From Bradyrhizobium sp. NAS80.1 (lineage in GTDB: Bacteria > Pseudomonadota > Alphaproteobacteria > Rhizobiales > Xanthobacteraceae), in the NCBI RefSeq assembly GCF_001908205.1, contig NZ_LGHL01000041.1:1-64000 (forward strand): a stretch of 64,000 bases of DNA. The letters run 5' to 3'. Under the pieces are notes generated by a model. The model was not told the origin of the DNA, searched no databases, and was given only the letters and a program-made list of their open reading frames with translations. The translations under genes were made by a program, and so were the position numbers. Every line of letters starts with the position of its first letter. Position 1 is the first letter of the stretch. Below are positions 17,908 to 27,736 of this stretch, one piece after another.

Positions 17908-19149
17908 CTAGAACTGCGTGTAATCGATCGGCTTGTGGCGATCGAGCGTGCGGGTGACCGGCGGCAGCGGGTACTTCAGGCCGGTCGCGCAGTTGAACAG
18001 CATGACGCGGTCGGTCTTGCTGACCCGGCCGTCGGCAAGGCTTTCCTTGTAGGCGGCGTAGGTGGCGGCGCCTTCGGGGCACAACAACAGCCCCTCCTCG
18101 CGCGCGACCTCGTTCAGCGCCGACGAAATTTTGTCGTCGTCGACCGCAATCGCAAAACCCTTGCTCTCGCGCACAGCGCGCAGGATCAGGAAGTCGCCGA
18201 TTGCCTGCGGCACGCGGATGCCGGAGGCGATGGTGTGGGCGTCCTCCCAGCGTGTCGCGTGCTCCGTGCCGGCGTCATAGGCGCGCACCATCGGCGCGCA
18301 GCCCGAAGCCTGCACAGCGACCATGCGCGGGCGCTTCGAGCCGATGAAGCCGATCTTCTCCAGCTCATCGAAGGCCTTCCACATGCCGATCAGGCCGGTG
18401 CCGCCGCCGGTCGGATAGAAGATCACGTCGGGCACGTCCCAGCCGAGCTGCTCGGCGAGTTCGAGACCCATCGTCTTCTTGCCTTCGATGCGGTACGGCT
18501 CCTTCAGCGTCGAGGTGTCGAACCAGCCGACCTTGGCCTTGCCCTCGCCGACGATCTTGCCGCAATCGTCGATATAGCCGTTGACGCGGTAGACGGTCGC
18601 GCCCTGGAGCTCGATCTCGCTGACATTCACCTCGGGCGTATCGGCCGGGCAGAAGATCGTGGTCTTGATGCCGCAGGACGTGGCGTAGGCCGCCAGCGCC
18701 GCGCCAGCGTTACCGTTGGTCGGCATCGCCATGTGCTTGATGCCGAGCGCCTTGCCCATCGACACCGCCATCACGAGGCCGCGCGCCTTGAACGAGCCGG
18801 TCGGCAGGCGTCCCTCATCCTTCACGATGATCTCGCCGCCACCAAGCTTGGCGCCGAGCTTCGGCAGCCGGATCAGCGGCGTGGTCACTTCGCCGAGCGA
18901 GACGATGTCCTTGCATTTGCGCACCGGCAGCAGCTCGCGGTAGCGCCACATATCGCCGGGGCGTTGGGCGAGCGCGTCCTTGGTCAGCGCTTTCTTCACG
19001 CCCGCGAGGTCGTAGCGCACCAGGAGCGGCTTGCCGGCCTTGGAGAGGTTGTGGACCTGGTCCGCCGCGTAGTGATCGCCTTCCATCGCGCATTCGAGAT
19101 GGGTGACGAAGGTCGGGCGTTCGATGGTAAGATTGTCGTTGTCCTGCAT
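17908..19149 (-). CDS. thrC: Threonine synthase (PLP-dependent)
   Basis: The product is 413 residues of the PLP fold type II. It would convert O-phosphohomoserine to threonine. The PLP-binding Lys is in GSFKARGL, the phosphate-binding glycine loop is PTGGGTGLIGM, and the N-terminal THLECAMEGDHY/ARRYDL-type segment is typical of threonine synthases rather than dehydratases. Many rhizobia carry a second thrC of the other subfamily elsewhere, so this copy may be a paralogue. The ATG at 19149 follows AGAGGG. The open frame continues upstream only through a palindromic repeat (19190-19300), which is not coding. Confidence 0.8.
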   Translation of the reverse strand: MQDNDNLTIERPTFVTHLECAMEGDHYAADQVHNLSKAGKPLLVRYDLAGVKKALTKDALAQRPGDMWRYRELLPVRKCKDIVSLGEVTTPLIRLPKLGAKLGGGEIIVKDEGRLPTGSFKARGLVMAVSMGKALGIKHMAMPTNGNAGAALAAYATSCGIKTTIFCPADTPEVNVSEIELQGATVYRVNGYIDDCGKIVGEGKAKVGWFDTSTLKEPYRIEGKKTMGLELAEQLGWDVPDVIFYPTGGGTGLIGMWKAFDELEKIGFIGSKRPRMVAVQASGCAPMVRAYDAGTEHATRWEDAHTIASGIRVPQAIGDFLILRAVRESKGFAIAVDDDKISSALNEVAREEGLLLCPEGAATYAAYKESLADGRVSKTDRVMLFNCATGLKYPLPPVTRTLDRHKPIDYTQF

Positions 19150-19189
19150 GGGTTCATCCCTCTTGTTGTTCTGATGTTTCAGTGTCTGA

Positions 19190-19300
19190 CCGTCACCCTG
19201 AGGTGCCGAAGCGAAGCGGAGGCCTCGAAGGGCGACGGCCCGGCTGCGCCACGGCCGTACATCCTTCGAGGCTCGCTTTGCTCGCACCTCAGGATGACGG
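19190..19300. repeat. Intergenic palindromic repeat (type A)
   Basis: The ends form an imperfect inverted repeat: CCGTCACCCTGAGGTGC (19190) against GCACCTCAGGATGACGG (19284-19300), with nested pairs such as CCTCGAAGG/CCTTCGAGG. It lies between lpdA and thrC. Repeats of this sequence type are scattered through intergenic regions of Bradyrhizobium and relatives; the element at 29300-29434 is a second copy. Confidence 0.75.
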
Positions 19301-19324
19301 ATCGGCCGACGCGGCCGTCGTCCG

Positions 19325-20746
19325 TCAAATATTCAGCACCCTTCCATACGCATCCAGCACGGCTTCCTTCATCATCTCCGACAGCGTCGGATGCGGGAAC
19401 ACCGTGTGCATCAGCTCTTCCTCCGTTGTCTCCAGGTTCATGGCGACGACATAGCCCTGGATCAACTCGGTGACCTCCGCGCCGACCATGTGGGCGCCGA
19501 GGAGCTGGCCGGTCTTCTTGTCGAAGATGACCTTGACCAGGCCCTGGTCCTCGCCGAGCGCGATTGCCTTGCCGTTGCCGACGAAGGGGAAGCGACCGAC
19601 GCGGATCTCGCGGCCGTTCTCCTTGGCCATGGCTTCCGTCAAACCGACCGAGGCGACCTGCGGATTGCAATAGGTGCAGCCGGGGATCATCAGCTTGTCC
19701 ATCGGATGCGGATGCAGGCCCTTGATCGCCTCGACGCAGATCACACCCTCGTGCTCGGCCTTGTGAGCCAGCATCGGGGGACCCGCGACGTCACCGATCG
19801 CGTAGATGCCGGGAACGTTGGTCTTGCCGTAGCCGTCGATCACGATGCAGCCGCGGTCGGTCTTCACGCCGAGCTTCTCGAGGCCGAGATTCTCGATGTT
19901 GCCGACCACGCCGACGGCCGAGATCACGCGTTCGAACTCGGTCGTGACGGGCTTGCCCTTGCCGTCATCGATGGTTGCGACGACGCTGTCGGCCTTCTTG
20001 TCGAGCTTGGTCACCTTGGTCGAGGACATGATCTTGAGGCCCATCTTCTCGAAGCGTTTTCGCGCAAGGCCAGCGATCTCCGCGTCCTCGACGGGGAGAA
20101 TTTGCGGCAGCACCTCGACCACAGTGACGTCGGATCCCATGGTGTGGAAGAAGGACGCGAACTCGATGCCGATGGCGCCTGAGCCGACCACCAGCAGCGA
20201 TTTCGGAATCCGCTCCGGGATCATGGCCTCAAAATAGGTCCAGACCAGCTTCTGGTCGGGCTCGAGCCCGGGTAGCACGCGCGGCCGCGCACCGGTCGCG
20301 ACGATGATGTGCTTGGCCTGGTAAGTCCCCTCGCCGAGCGTGCCCTTCGGCGCCTCGACGTCGGACTTCTTCACGGTGACCTTGCCGGGGGCGTCGATCG
20401 AGGCGGCGCCCCAGATCACGCTCACCTTGTTCTTCTTCATCAGGAAGCCGACGCCGTCGTTGAGCCGTTTCGAGACGCCGCGCGAGCGCTGCACCACAGC
20501 CTTCGGATCGAAGGAGACCTTCTCGGCCGAGAGGCCGTAATCCTTGGCGTGCTGCATATAGTGATAGATCTCGGCCGAGCGCAGCAGCGCCTTGGTCGGG
20601 ATGCAGCCCCAGTTCAGGCAGATGCCGCCGAGATACGACTTCTCGACGATCGCGGTCTTGAAGCCGAGCTGGGCGGCGCGGATCGCGGTGACATAGCCGC
20701 CGGGACCGGAGCCGATGATGATGATGTCGAAAGACGTGTCGGCCAT
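19325..20746 (-). CDS. lpdA: Dihydrolipoyl dehydrogenase (E3)
   Basis: The product is 473 residues, the FAD flavoprotein that reoxidises dihydrolipoamide in the pyruvate dehydrogenase complex. The FAD site (IIIGSGPGGYVTAIRAAQLG), the redox-active disulfide (GGICLNWGCIPTK), the NAD site (LVVGSGAIGIEFASFF) and the C-terminal catalytic HPHPTLSE are all intact. An ATG four codons upstream (20758) is possible, but GGGAG lies 6 bases before the ATG at 20746, which I prefer. It is the last gene of the pdh cluster here, 17 bases after a small membrane protein. Confidence 0.95.
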   Translation of the reverse strand: MADTSFDIIIIGSGPGGYVTAIRAAQLGFKTAIVEKSYLGGICLNWGCIPTKALLRSAEIYHYMQHAKDYGLSAEKVSFDPKAVVQRSRGVSKRLNDGVGFLMKKNKVSVIWGAASIDAPGKVTVKKSDVEAPKGTLGEGTYQAKHIIVATGARPRVLPGLEPDQKLVWTYFEAMIPERIPKSLLVVGSGAIGIEFASFFHTMGSDVTVVEVLPQILPVEDAEIAGLARKRFEKMGLKIMSSTKVTKLDKKADSVVATIDDGKGKPVTTEFERVISAVGVVGNIENLGLEKLGVKTDRGCIVIDGYGKTNVPGIYAIGDVAGPPMLAHKAEHEGVICVEAIKGLHPHPMDKLMIPGCTYCNPQVASVGLTEAMAKENGREIRVGRFPFVGNGKAIALGEDQGLVKVIFDKKTGQLLGAHMVGAEVTELIQGYVVAMNLETTEEELMHTVFPHPTLSEMMKEAVLDAYGRVLNI

Positions 20747-20763
20747 GGCGGCTCCCATTCAAC

Positions 20764-20994
20764 TCAAACCGTTGCGCCGCGAGCGCGGCGTTTTGAAATG
20801 ATCGACCTGACCAGCCATTCGATGACGCAGATCGAGGTCAGAATCGCAAAGCCGATGAAGGCGACTGGCTGGGCAATACTGCGCGAGAGCTGTTCCCCGC
20901 AGAAGAACGCGTCGTGCAGCACTTCGGTGCCGATCGGGCTGACGAGGATGATGATCGACAGCAGCATCGCGATCCAGGGCCAGCGTGTTCGCAT
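20764..20994 (-). CDS. Small membrane protein in the pdh cluster
   Basis: The product is 76 residues with two hydrophobic segments (about 6-24 and 42-64) and a basic C-terminus (SKRRARGATV). It lies between pdhC and lpdA with short gaps, so it is co-transcribed. A single cysteine (DAFFCGEQL) lies between the helices. No function is known; conservation of its position in Bradyrhizobium is from general knowledge. Confidence 0.6.
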   Translation of the reverse strand: MRTRWPWIAMLLSIIILVSPIGTEVLHDAFFCGEQLSRSIAQPVAFIGFAILTSICVIEWLVRSIISKRRARGATV

Positions 20995-21018
20995 TCAACC
21001 TGGTCCCTTCGCGCGACG

Positions 21019-22374
21019 TCAGACCATCATCATGACAGGGTTTTCGATCAGCTGTTTGAACGCGCCGATCAGCTCGGCGCCGAGCGCGCCGTCGATGGCG
21101 CGGTGATCGCAGGACAAGGTCACGCTCATCATGTGCGCGATCTCGATCTTGCCATCGCGCACGACGGGGCGTTCCTCGCTGGTGCCGACCGCCAGGATCG
21201 TGGCGTGCGGCGGGTTGATCACGGCGGTGAAGTGGCTGATGCCGTACATGCCGAGGTTGGATACGGCCGTGGTGCCGCCCTGATATTCCTCGGGCTTCAG
21301 CTTGCGCGAGCGGGCGCGCGCGGCAAAATCCTTCATCTCGTTGGAGATGGTGGAGAGCGTCTTGGTCTCGGCCTTGCGGATGATCGGCGTGATCAGGCCG
21401 CCGGGCATCGCCACCGCAACGCCGACGTCGGAATGGTGATGCTTGACCATGCCGGACTCGGTCCAGCTCACATTGCAGTTCGGGATCTTCTGCAGCGCGA
21501 CCGCCATCGCCTTGATGACGAAGTCGTTGACCGAGATCTTGTAGAGCGGCTTCTTCTCCTTGTCCTTCGGAGCGGCGGCGTTGATCTCCTCGCGCGCGGC
21601 GAGCAGCTTGCCGATGTCGCAGTCGATGGTGAGGTAGAAGTGCGGAACGTTCTGGATCGACGCAGTCAGCCGCTGTGCGATCGTGCGGCGCATGCCGTCA
21701 TGCGGGACGATTTCGTAGGAGCCGGGCTCAAACAGCGAAAGAATCTGCTTGTCCGACATGGTCGGCGCGATCGAGGGCGCACCAGACGGCGCCGCGGCGG
21801 GTGCCTTCAGGCCCTTGCCGGACTTGGCCTGCTCGACGTCGCGCGCGACCACACGGCCGTGCGGGCCGGTGCCGGCGACCATCCCGACATCGATGCCGGC
21901 TTCCTTGGCGAGACGCCGCGCCAGCGGCGAGGAGAACACGCGGCCGCCCTGGCCATTGCCCTGCGCGGCGGGAGCGGCAGCCTGCTGCGCAGGTGCGGGC
22001 GACGGTGCAGCCTTGGGCGCGGCAGGCGAAGGAGCCGGTGCAGCAGCGGGAGCTTCAGCAGCCTTCTCGGCGGACTTGGGCGGCGCGGCCGAAGCGCTGG
22101 GCTTCGCGGCACCAGCGGCCTTAACGTCCTCGCCCTCGCCGGCGAGCACTGCGATCACGTCGTTGACCGGGACGTCCTGCGTGCCCTCGGGCACGAGGAT
22201 CTTGGCAATCGTGCCTTCGTCGATGGCCTCGACCTCCATCGTCGCTTTGTCGGTCTCGATCTCGGCGATGACATCGCCGGATTTGACCTTGTCGCCTTCC
22301 TTCTTCAGCCACTTGGCGAGGTTGCCCTTCTCCATCGTCGGCGAGAGAGCTGGCATCAGGATGTTGATGGGCAT
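21019..22374 (-). CDS. pdhC: Pyruvate dehydrogenase E2, dihydrolipoamide acetyltransferase
   Basis: The product is 451 residues. One N-terminal lipoyl domain (lipoyl Lys in [11 protein letters not shown], about residue 43), an Ala/Pro-rich flexible linker (about 85-140), the E1/E3-binding domain (SSPLARRLAKEAGIDVG...GPHGRV) and the catalytic core ending in the active-site CDHRAIDGA are all present. It transfers the acetyl group from the lipoyl arm to CoA. It follows the deaminase gene with a 61-base gap. Confidence 0.95.
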   Translation of the reverse strand: MPINILMPALSPTMEKGNLAKWLKKEGDKVKSGDVIAEIETDKATMEVEAIDEGTIAKILVPEGTQDVPVNDVIAVLAGEGEDVKAAGAAKPSASAAPPKSAEKAAEAPAAAPAPSPAAPKAAPSPAPAQQAAAPAAQGNGQGGRVFSSPLARRLAKEAGIDVGMVAGTGPHGRVVARDVEQAKSGKGLKAPAAAPSGAPSIAPTMSDKQILSLFEPGSYEIVPHDGMRRTIAQRLTASIQNVPHFYLTIDCDIGKLLAAREEINAAAPKDKEKKPLYKISVNDFVIKAMAVALQKIPNCNVSWTESGMVKHHHSDVGVAVAMPGGLITPIIRKAETKTLSTISNEMKDFAARARSRKLKPEEYQGGTTAVSNLGMYGISHFTAVINPPHATILAVGTSEERPVVRDGKIEIAHMMSVTLSCDHRAIDGALGAELIGAFKQLIENPVMMMV

Positions 22375-22435
22375 GCTGACCTCACGAAGAACTTCTCAAA
22401 AGGTCGTCCCCGAAAGCGAAGACGACAGACCAGGT

Positions 22436-22888
22436 TTAGTTGCCGATGTCGCCCTGCCACAGGCGCTCATTGGCGGGATTGGAACGCCACGTCTTCATCA
22501 TGGTGATGGAGCGATCGTCGGCAAGATCGATCCAGGGGATACCGAACTTGTCGAGGATGTCCTTGGAGCCCGGGAAAGTGACGGACTCCCCGATCACCAC
22601 CAGCTGGACCTTGAACAAAGCGAGCGCGCCGGCGCACATCGAGCATGGCGACAGCGTGGTGTACATGACGGTGTCGTGGAAGGAGATCACGCCGGCTTCG
22701 CGCAGGCAGCTCATCTCGCCGTGCAGGATGACGTTCTTTTCCTGCACGCGGTTGTTGTGGCCGCGGGCGATGATCTTGTTGTCGCGCGTCAGCACGGCGC
22801 CGATCGGCAGGCCGCCCTGCGCAATCGAAGCCTCCGCCTCGCGGATCGCCTCCAGCATGAAGTCGAAATGGTGGGATTCGATCGCCAC
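22436..22888 (-). CDS. Cytidine/cytosine deaminase-fold enzyme, FCY1-like
   Basis: The product is 150 residues with the zinc site of the deaminase family: HGE (ligand His and catalytic Glu) in VILHGEMSCL and PCSMC in LSPCSMCAGAL. The overall sequence, including the spacing and the motif RGHNNR, resembles yeast cytosine deaminase FCY1 more than guanine or tRNA deaminases, so cytosine or a related base is the likely substrate (inference). It starts with GTG 2 bases after the DUF5076 stop and is embedded in the pdh operon, so it is co-expressed with pyruvate oxidation genes, an unexplained link. Confidence 0.75.
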   Translation of the reverse strand: MAIESHHFDFMLEAIREAEASIAQGGLPIGAVLTRDNKIIARGHNNRVQEKNVILHGEMSCLREAGVISFHDTVMYTTLSPCSMCAGALALFKVQLVVIGESVTFPGSKDILDKFGIPWIDLADDRSITMMKTWRSNPANERLWQGDIGN

Positions 22889-22890
22889 GA

Positions 22891-23193
22891 TCAGTGCCCC
22901 TTCCCGCGTGGCGTCGTGGTGCCGGTGTCGGTGGGACGCTCGATTTCCGCCTGGAACATCTCGAGGATCCGGCTCAGCGCATCCTCCTCGGTATATTCGC
23001 TCTCGCGCGCATAGGCGCGCGCGGCGTGGCGGGCGAGATCGACGAGCAGCAAGCCCCACATGTCAGGCTCCTCGAAGGCGCGCTGGAACGCCATCGACAG
23101 CCCGCCGTCCAGCACGAACACGCGCAGGATCTCGACCGCATCGTCGCGGGCGATGACATCGGGCGGCAGTGGCTGCTCCTTCGGGCCCGCCAT
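22891..23193 (-). CDS. DUF5076 protein
   Basis: The product is 100 residues, predominantly helical, with the conserved segment GGLSMAFQRAFEEPDMWGLLL and no catalytic motif. It sits 3 bases after pdhB and immediately before the deaminase gene, so it is translated from the pdh operon mRNA. DUF5076 genes are found in this position in Bradyrhizobiaceae, and the function is unknown. The ATG at 23193 is the only reasonable start. Confidence 0.75.
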   Translation of the reverse strand: MAGPKEQPLPPDVIARDDAVEILRVFVLDGGLSMAFQRAFEEPDMWGLLLVDLARHAARAYARESEYTEEDALSRILEMFQAEIERPTDTGTTTPRGKGH

Positions 23194-23196
23194 GGT

Positions 23197-24585
<1,389 letters not shown>

Positions 24586-24614
24586 ATCGACTCCAAAAGA
24601 AAGCTTGCGCGCGT

Positions 24615-25637
24615 TCAGCGGTAAACGTCGGTCCAGAGCTCGGCGGCATCCGGCTCGGGATCATGCTGGGCAAAGTCGGCAGACGCGTTGACGATGTCGC
24701 GCACCTCGGCGTCGATCGCTTTCAAATCCTGCTCGCTGACCTTGGTCGCCAGCAGGCGGTTGCGCACCTGCTCGATCGGATCCTGGTCGTGACGAACCTT
24801 CTCGACCTCCTCACGCGTGCGATATTTTGCAGGGTCGGACATCGAGTGGCCGCGATAGCGGTAGGTCTGCATCTCCAGGATGAAGGGGCCCTTGCCGGCG
24901 CGGCACCAGGCCGCGGCCTCCTCGCCCGCGGCTTTCACTGCGCGGACGTCCATGCCGTCGACCTGCTTGCCGGGGATGTTGAAGGATGCGCCGCGCTTGG
25001 AGAAGTCCTGCTGGGCGGAGGCGCGCGAGACTGCGGTGCCCATGGCGTAGCGGTTATTCTCGATGACGTAGATCACCGGCAGCTTCCAGAGCTCCGCCAT
25101 GTTGAAGCTCTCATAGACCTGGCCCTGGTTGGCCGCGCCGTCGCCGAAATAGGTGACGCTGACATTGTCGTTACCACGATAGTGGTTGGCGAAGGCGAGA
25201 CCGGTGCCGAGCGAGACCTGGGCGCCGACGATGCCGTGCCCACCGTAAAACTGCTTCTCCTTGCTGAACATGTGCATGGAGCCGCCCTTGCCCTTGGAAT
25301 AACCGCCGCGGCGGCCCGTGAGCTCGGCCATGACGCCGTTGGCGTCCATGCCGGTGGCAAGCATATGGCCGTGATCGCGATAGCCGGTGATGACCTGATC
25401 GCCCTCTTTCAGGGCCATCTGCATGCCGACCACCACGGCCTCCTGGCCGATATAGAGATGGCAGAAGCCGCCGATCGCGCCCATGCCGTAGAGCTGGCCG
25501 GCCTTTTCCTCGAACCGCCGGATCAGAAGCATGTCGCGAAGGGCCTTGAGTTCCTGCTCCCTGGTGAATTCCGGGGGCGAACCGCCGTCGGTCTTGTCCT
25601 GTGCAGCGCCTGCGGCGGCTTTCTTGGGTGCGGCCAT
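24615..25637 (-). CDS. pdhA: Pyruvate dehydrogenase E1 alpha subunit
   Basis: The product is 340 residues. The thiamine diphosphate motif begins GDGAANQGQ and ends IENN about 30 residues later. The conserved loop [18 protein letters not shown] is present. The N-terminal Ala/Lys-rich tail ([11 protein letters not shown]) is usual in the group. It is the first gene of the operon pdhA-pdhB-DUF5076-deaminase-pdhC-membrane protein-lpdA. The upstream 268 bases contain a TTTTGCAAAA palindrome that may be a regulator site. Confidence 0.95.
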   Translation of the reverse strand: MAAPKKAAAGAAQDKTDGGSPPEFTREQELKALRDMLLIRRFEEKAGQLYGMGAIGGFCHLYIGQEAVVVGMQMALKEGDQVITGYRDHGHMLATGMDANGVMAELTGRRGGYSKGKGGSMHMFSKEKQFYGGHGIVGAQVSLGTGLAFANHYRGNDNVSVTYFGDGAANQGQVYESFNMAELWKLPVIYVIENNRYAMGTAVSRASAQQDFSKRGASFNIPGKQVDGMDVRAVKAAGEEAAAWCRAGKGPFILEMQTYRYRGHSMSDPAKYRTREEVEKVRHDQDPIEQVRNRLLATKVSEQDLKAIDAEVRDIVNASADFAQHDPEPDAAELWTDVYR

Positions 25638-25752
25638 GGGAATTCCGGGTCAGAGAAAACTTCTGTCCTCTCTAACCCAACTCAAACGCCCTTGGAAAGC
25701 ACCGCAGCGGCATGGCTCGACTTTCATTATGCCGCACTGCAACGTGGCCGAA

Positions 25753-25764
25753 ATTTTGCAAAAT
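25753..25764. promoter_or_regulatory. ATTTTGCAAAAT palindrome upstream of pdhA
   Basis: A perfect 12-base palindrome lies about 116 bases upstream of the pdhA start. Its core TTTGCAAA matches the site bound by PccR/RamB-type short-chain fatty acyl regulators in other bacteria. Use as an operator for the pdh operon is inference from position and motif only. Confidence 0.35.
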
Positions 25765-25905
25765 CTTTCGCGCTAATCAGGTAACAAATCGATCGTGACC
25801 GGCGCACGCGCAGATTCGTGAAGACGTCAAGAAGCGTTGCGACAACCATGTCCCGACATTCAGAGAGGGAGGCACCGAAACGGCCCACCCTCTCCGCTTG
25901 CTCGA

Positions 25906-27415
25906 TCAGAAGAAGCCGAGTTTCTTCGGGCTGTAGCTGACCAGGAGATTCTTGGTCTGCTGGTAGTGATCGAGCATCATCTTGTGGGTCTCGCGTCCAA
26001 CGCCCGACTGCTTGTAGCCGCCGAACGCGGCATGCGCGGGATAGGCATGGTAGCAGTTGGTCCAGACCCGACCGGCCTGGATGGCCCGGCCGAAGCGGTA
26101 GCAACGGTTGGCGTCGCGGCTCCATACACCGGCCCCTAAGCCGTAGAGCGTATCGTTGGCGATCGCGAGCGCCTCATCATCGGTCTTGAAGGTCGTGACC
26201 GAGACGACGGGACCAAAGATCTCCTCCTGGAAGATTCGCATCTTGTTGTGGCCCTCGAACACCGTCGGCTGCACGTAGAAGCCGCCGGCGAGATCGCCTG
26301 CGAGTTCGGCGCGTCCGCCGCCCGCGAGCACTTTGGCGCCTTCCTGCTTGCCGATGTCGATGTAGGAGAGGATTTTCTGCAGCTGAGGCCTGCGCGCCGA
26401 TCATGGTGTCGGCTGCACGCGGATCACCCTGCTTGATCGCGGCGACGCGCTTCAGCGCTCGCTCCATGAAGCGGTCATAGATATCGGCGTGGACCAGCGC
26501 CCGGCTCGGGCAGGTGCAGACCTCGCCCTGGTTGAGCGCGAACCTGACGAAGCCTTCGATCGCCTTGTCGAAGAAATCGTCGTCCTCGGCGGTGACGTCG
26601 TTGAAGAAGATATTCGGCGATTTGCCGCCAAGTTCCAGCGTGACGGGAATGAGATTCTGGCTGGCATATTGCATGATCAGCCGGCCCGTCGTGGTCTCGC
26701 CGGTGAATGCGATCTTGGCAATGCGCGGGCTGGATGCGAGCGGCTTGCCGGCCTCCAGGCCAAAGCCGTTGACGATGTTGAGGACACCGGGCGGCAAGAG
26801 ATCGGCGATGATCTCGGCCCAGACCATGATCGAGGCCGGTGTCTGCTCGGCCGGCTTGAGCACCACGCAATTGCCGGCGGCGAGCGCGGGCGCGAGCTTC
26901 CAGCAGGCCATCAGCAGCGGGAAGTTCCAGGGGATGATCTGGCCGACCACGCCGAGCGGCTCGTGGAAATGATAGGCGATGGTGTCGTGGTCGATCTCGC
27001 CGATCGATCCTTCCTGCGCGCGCACCACGCCGGCGAAATAGCGGAAGTGATCGATTGCGAGCGGCAAGTCGGCGGCGCGGGTCTCGCGGATCGGCTTGCC
27101 ATTGTCCCAGGTCTCGGCAATCGCAAGGCGCTCGAGATTCTCTTCCATGCGGTCGGCGATCCGGTTCAGGATCGCGGCGCGCTCGGCGACGCTGGTGCGT
27201 CCCCAGGCGGCCTTGGCAGCATGCGCTGCGTCGAGGGCTGCCTCGACGTCGTGATGATCGGAGCGTGCGATCTTGCAGACGATCTGGCCGTTCACCGGCG
27301 AGGCGTTGTCGAAATACCTGCCGGAGATCGGCGCCACAAACTTGCCGCCGATGAAATTGTCGTAGCGTTCGGCGAAGGGAACCTGGGTGACGCCGAGGAA
27401 TTCCACCTTGTTCAT
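25906..27415 (-). pseudogene. NAD-dependent aldehyde dehydrogenase, frame broken by a short deletion
   Basis: The gene encodes an ExaC/AldA-type aldehyde dehydrogenase. The N-terminal part has [17 protein letters not shown], the catalytic Glu in LELGGKSPN and the catalytic Cys in [11 protein letters not shown]. After GAQAS (near 26385) the frame shifts; the correct C-terminal part ([13 protein letters not shown] to KKLGFF) continues in another frame. The junction reads GCCTCAGCTGCAG. Relative to the normal 505-residue family length, about 8 bases are missing, so this is not a homopolymer slip. If real, the enzyme lacks its C-terminal third and is dead. A regulator gene and a palindromic activator-type site lie upstream. 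Confidence 0.75.
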
Positions 27416-27528
27416 TGATCACTCCCGATGTTGATGTTGTGCGATCCATCGTGTGTTCACGACCTGCGCTAACGATCTCGCGGGAAGTGTTTTCTGTCAG
27501 CCCGGGCGGGAGCGATGGCCGGGCCGAC

Positions 27529-27548
27529 CTGTCGCAGTCCTGCGACAG
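27529..27548. promoter_or_regulatory. Perfect inverted repeat upstream of the aldehyde dehydrogenase
   Basis: CTGTCGCAG-TC-CTGCGACAG is a 9-bp-arm palindrome 114-133 bases before the dehydrogenase start, a usual distance for an upstream activator site. The Fis-type regulator encoded just upstream is the best candidate to bind it. No clear sigma-54 promoter was found between site and gene. Confidence 0.5.
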
Positions 27549-27596
27549 TCCTGGGCTATAGCCACAGGCAAGATGGGGCACTCGCGGCTTCCACAT

Positions 27597-27717
27597 CGTC
27601 ATTGCGAGCCACCGGGTCCGCGCGTAGCGCGGCCCGATGACAGGCTCCGCGAAGCAATCCAGACCGTCCCTGCGGAGGAATCTGGATTGCTTCGTCGCTT
27701 CGCTCCTCGCAATGACG
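27597..27717. repeat. Intergenic palindromic repeat (type B)
   Basis: The outer arms CGTCATTGCGAG (27597-27608) and CTCGCAATGACG (27706-27717) are perfect complements. Inside, GAAGCAATCCAGA pairs with TCTGGATTGCTTC. This 121-base element is of a type repeated many times in Bradyrhizobium, Rhodopseudomonas and other alphaproteobacteria. It lies between the regulator and the aldehyde dehydrogenase, downstream of the regulator stop. Confidence 0.8.
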
Positions 27718-27736
27718 ACTGAGGAAGCGGCGGCAC

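Noticed and set aside
27416..27530. Sigma-54 promoter before the aldehyde dehydrogenase
   Set aside because: No GG/GC pair with the -24/-12 spacing was found on the minus strand, and the adjacent regulator lacks an AAA+ domain.
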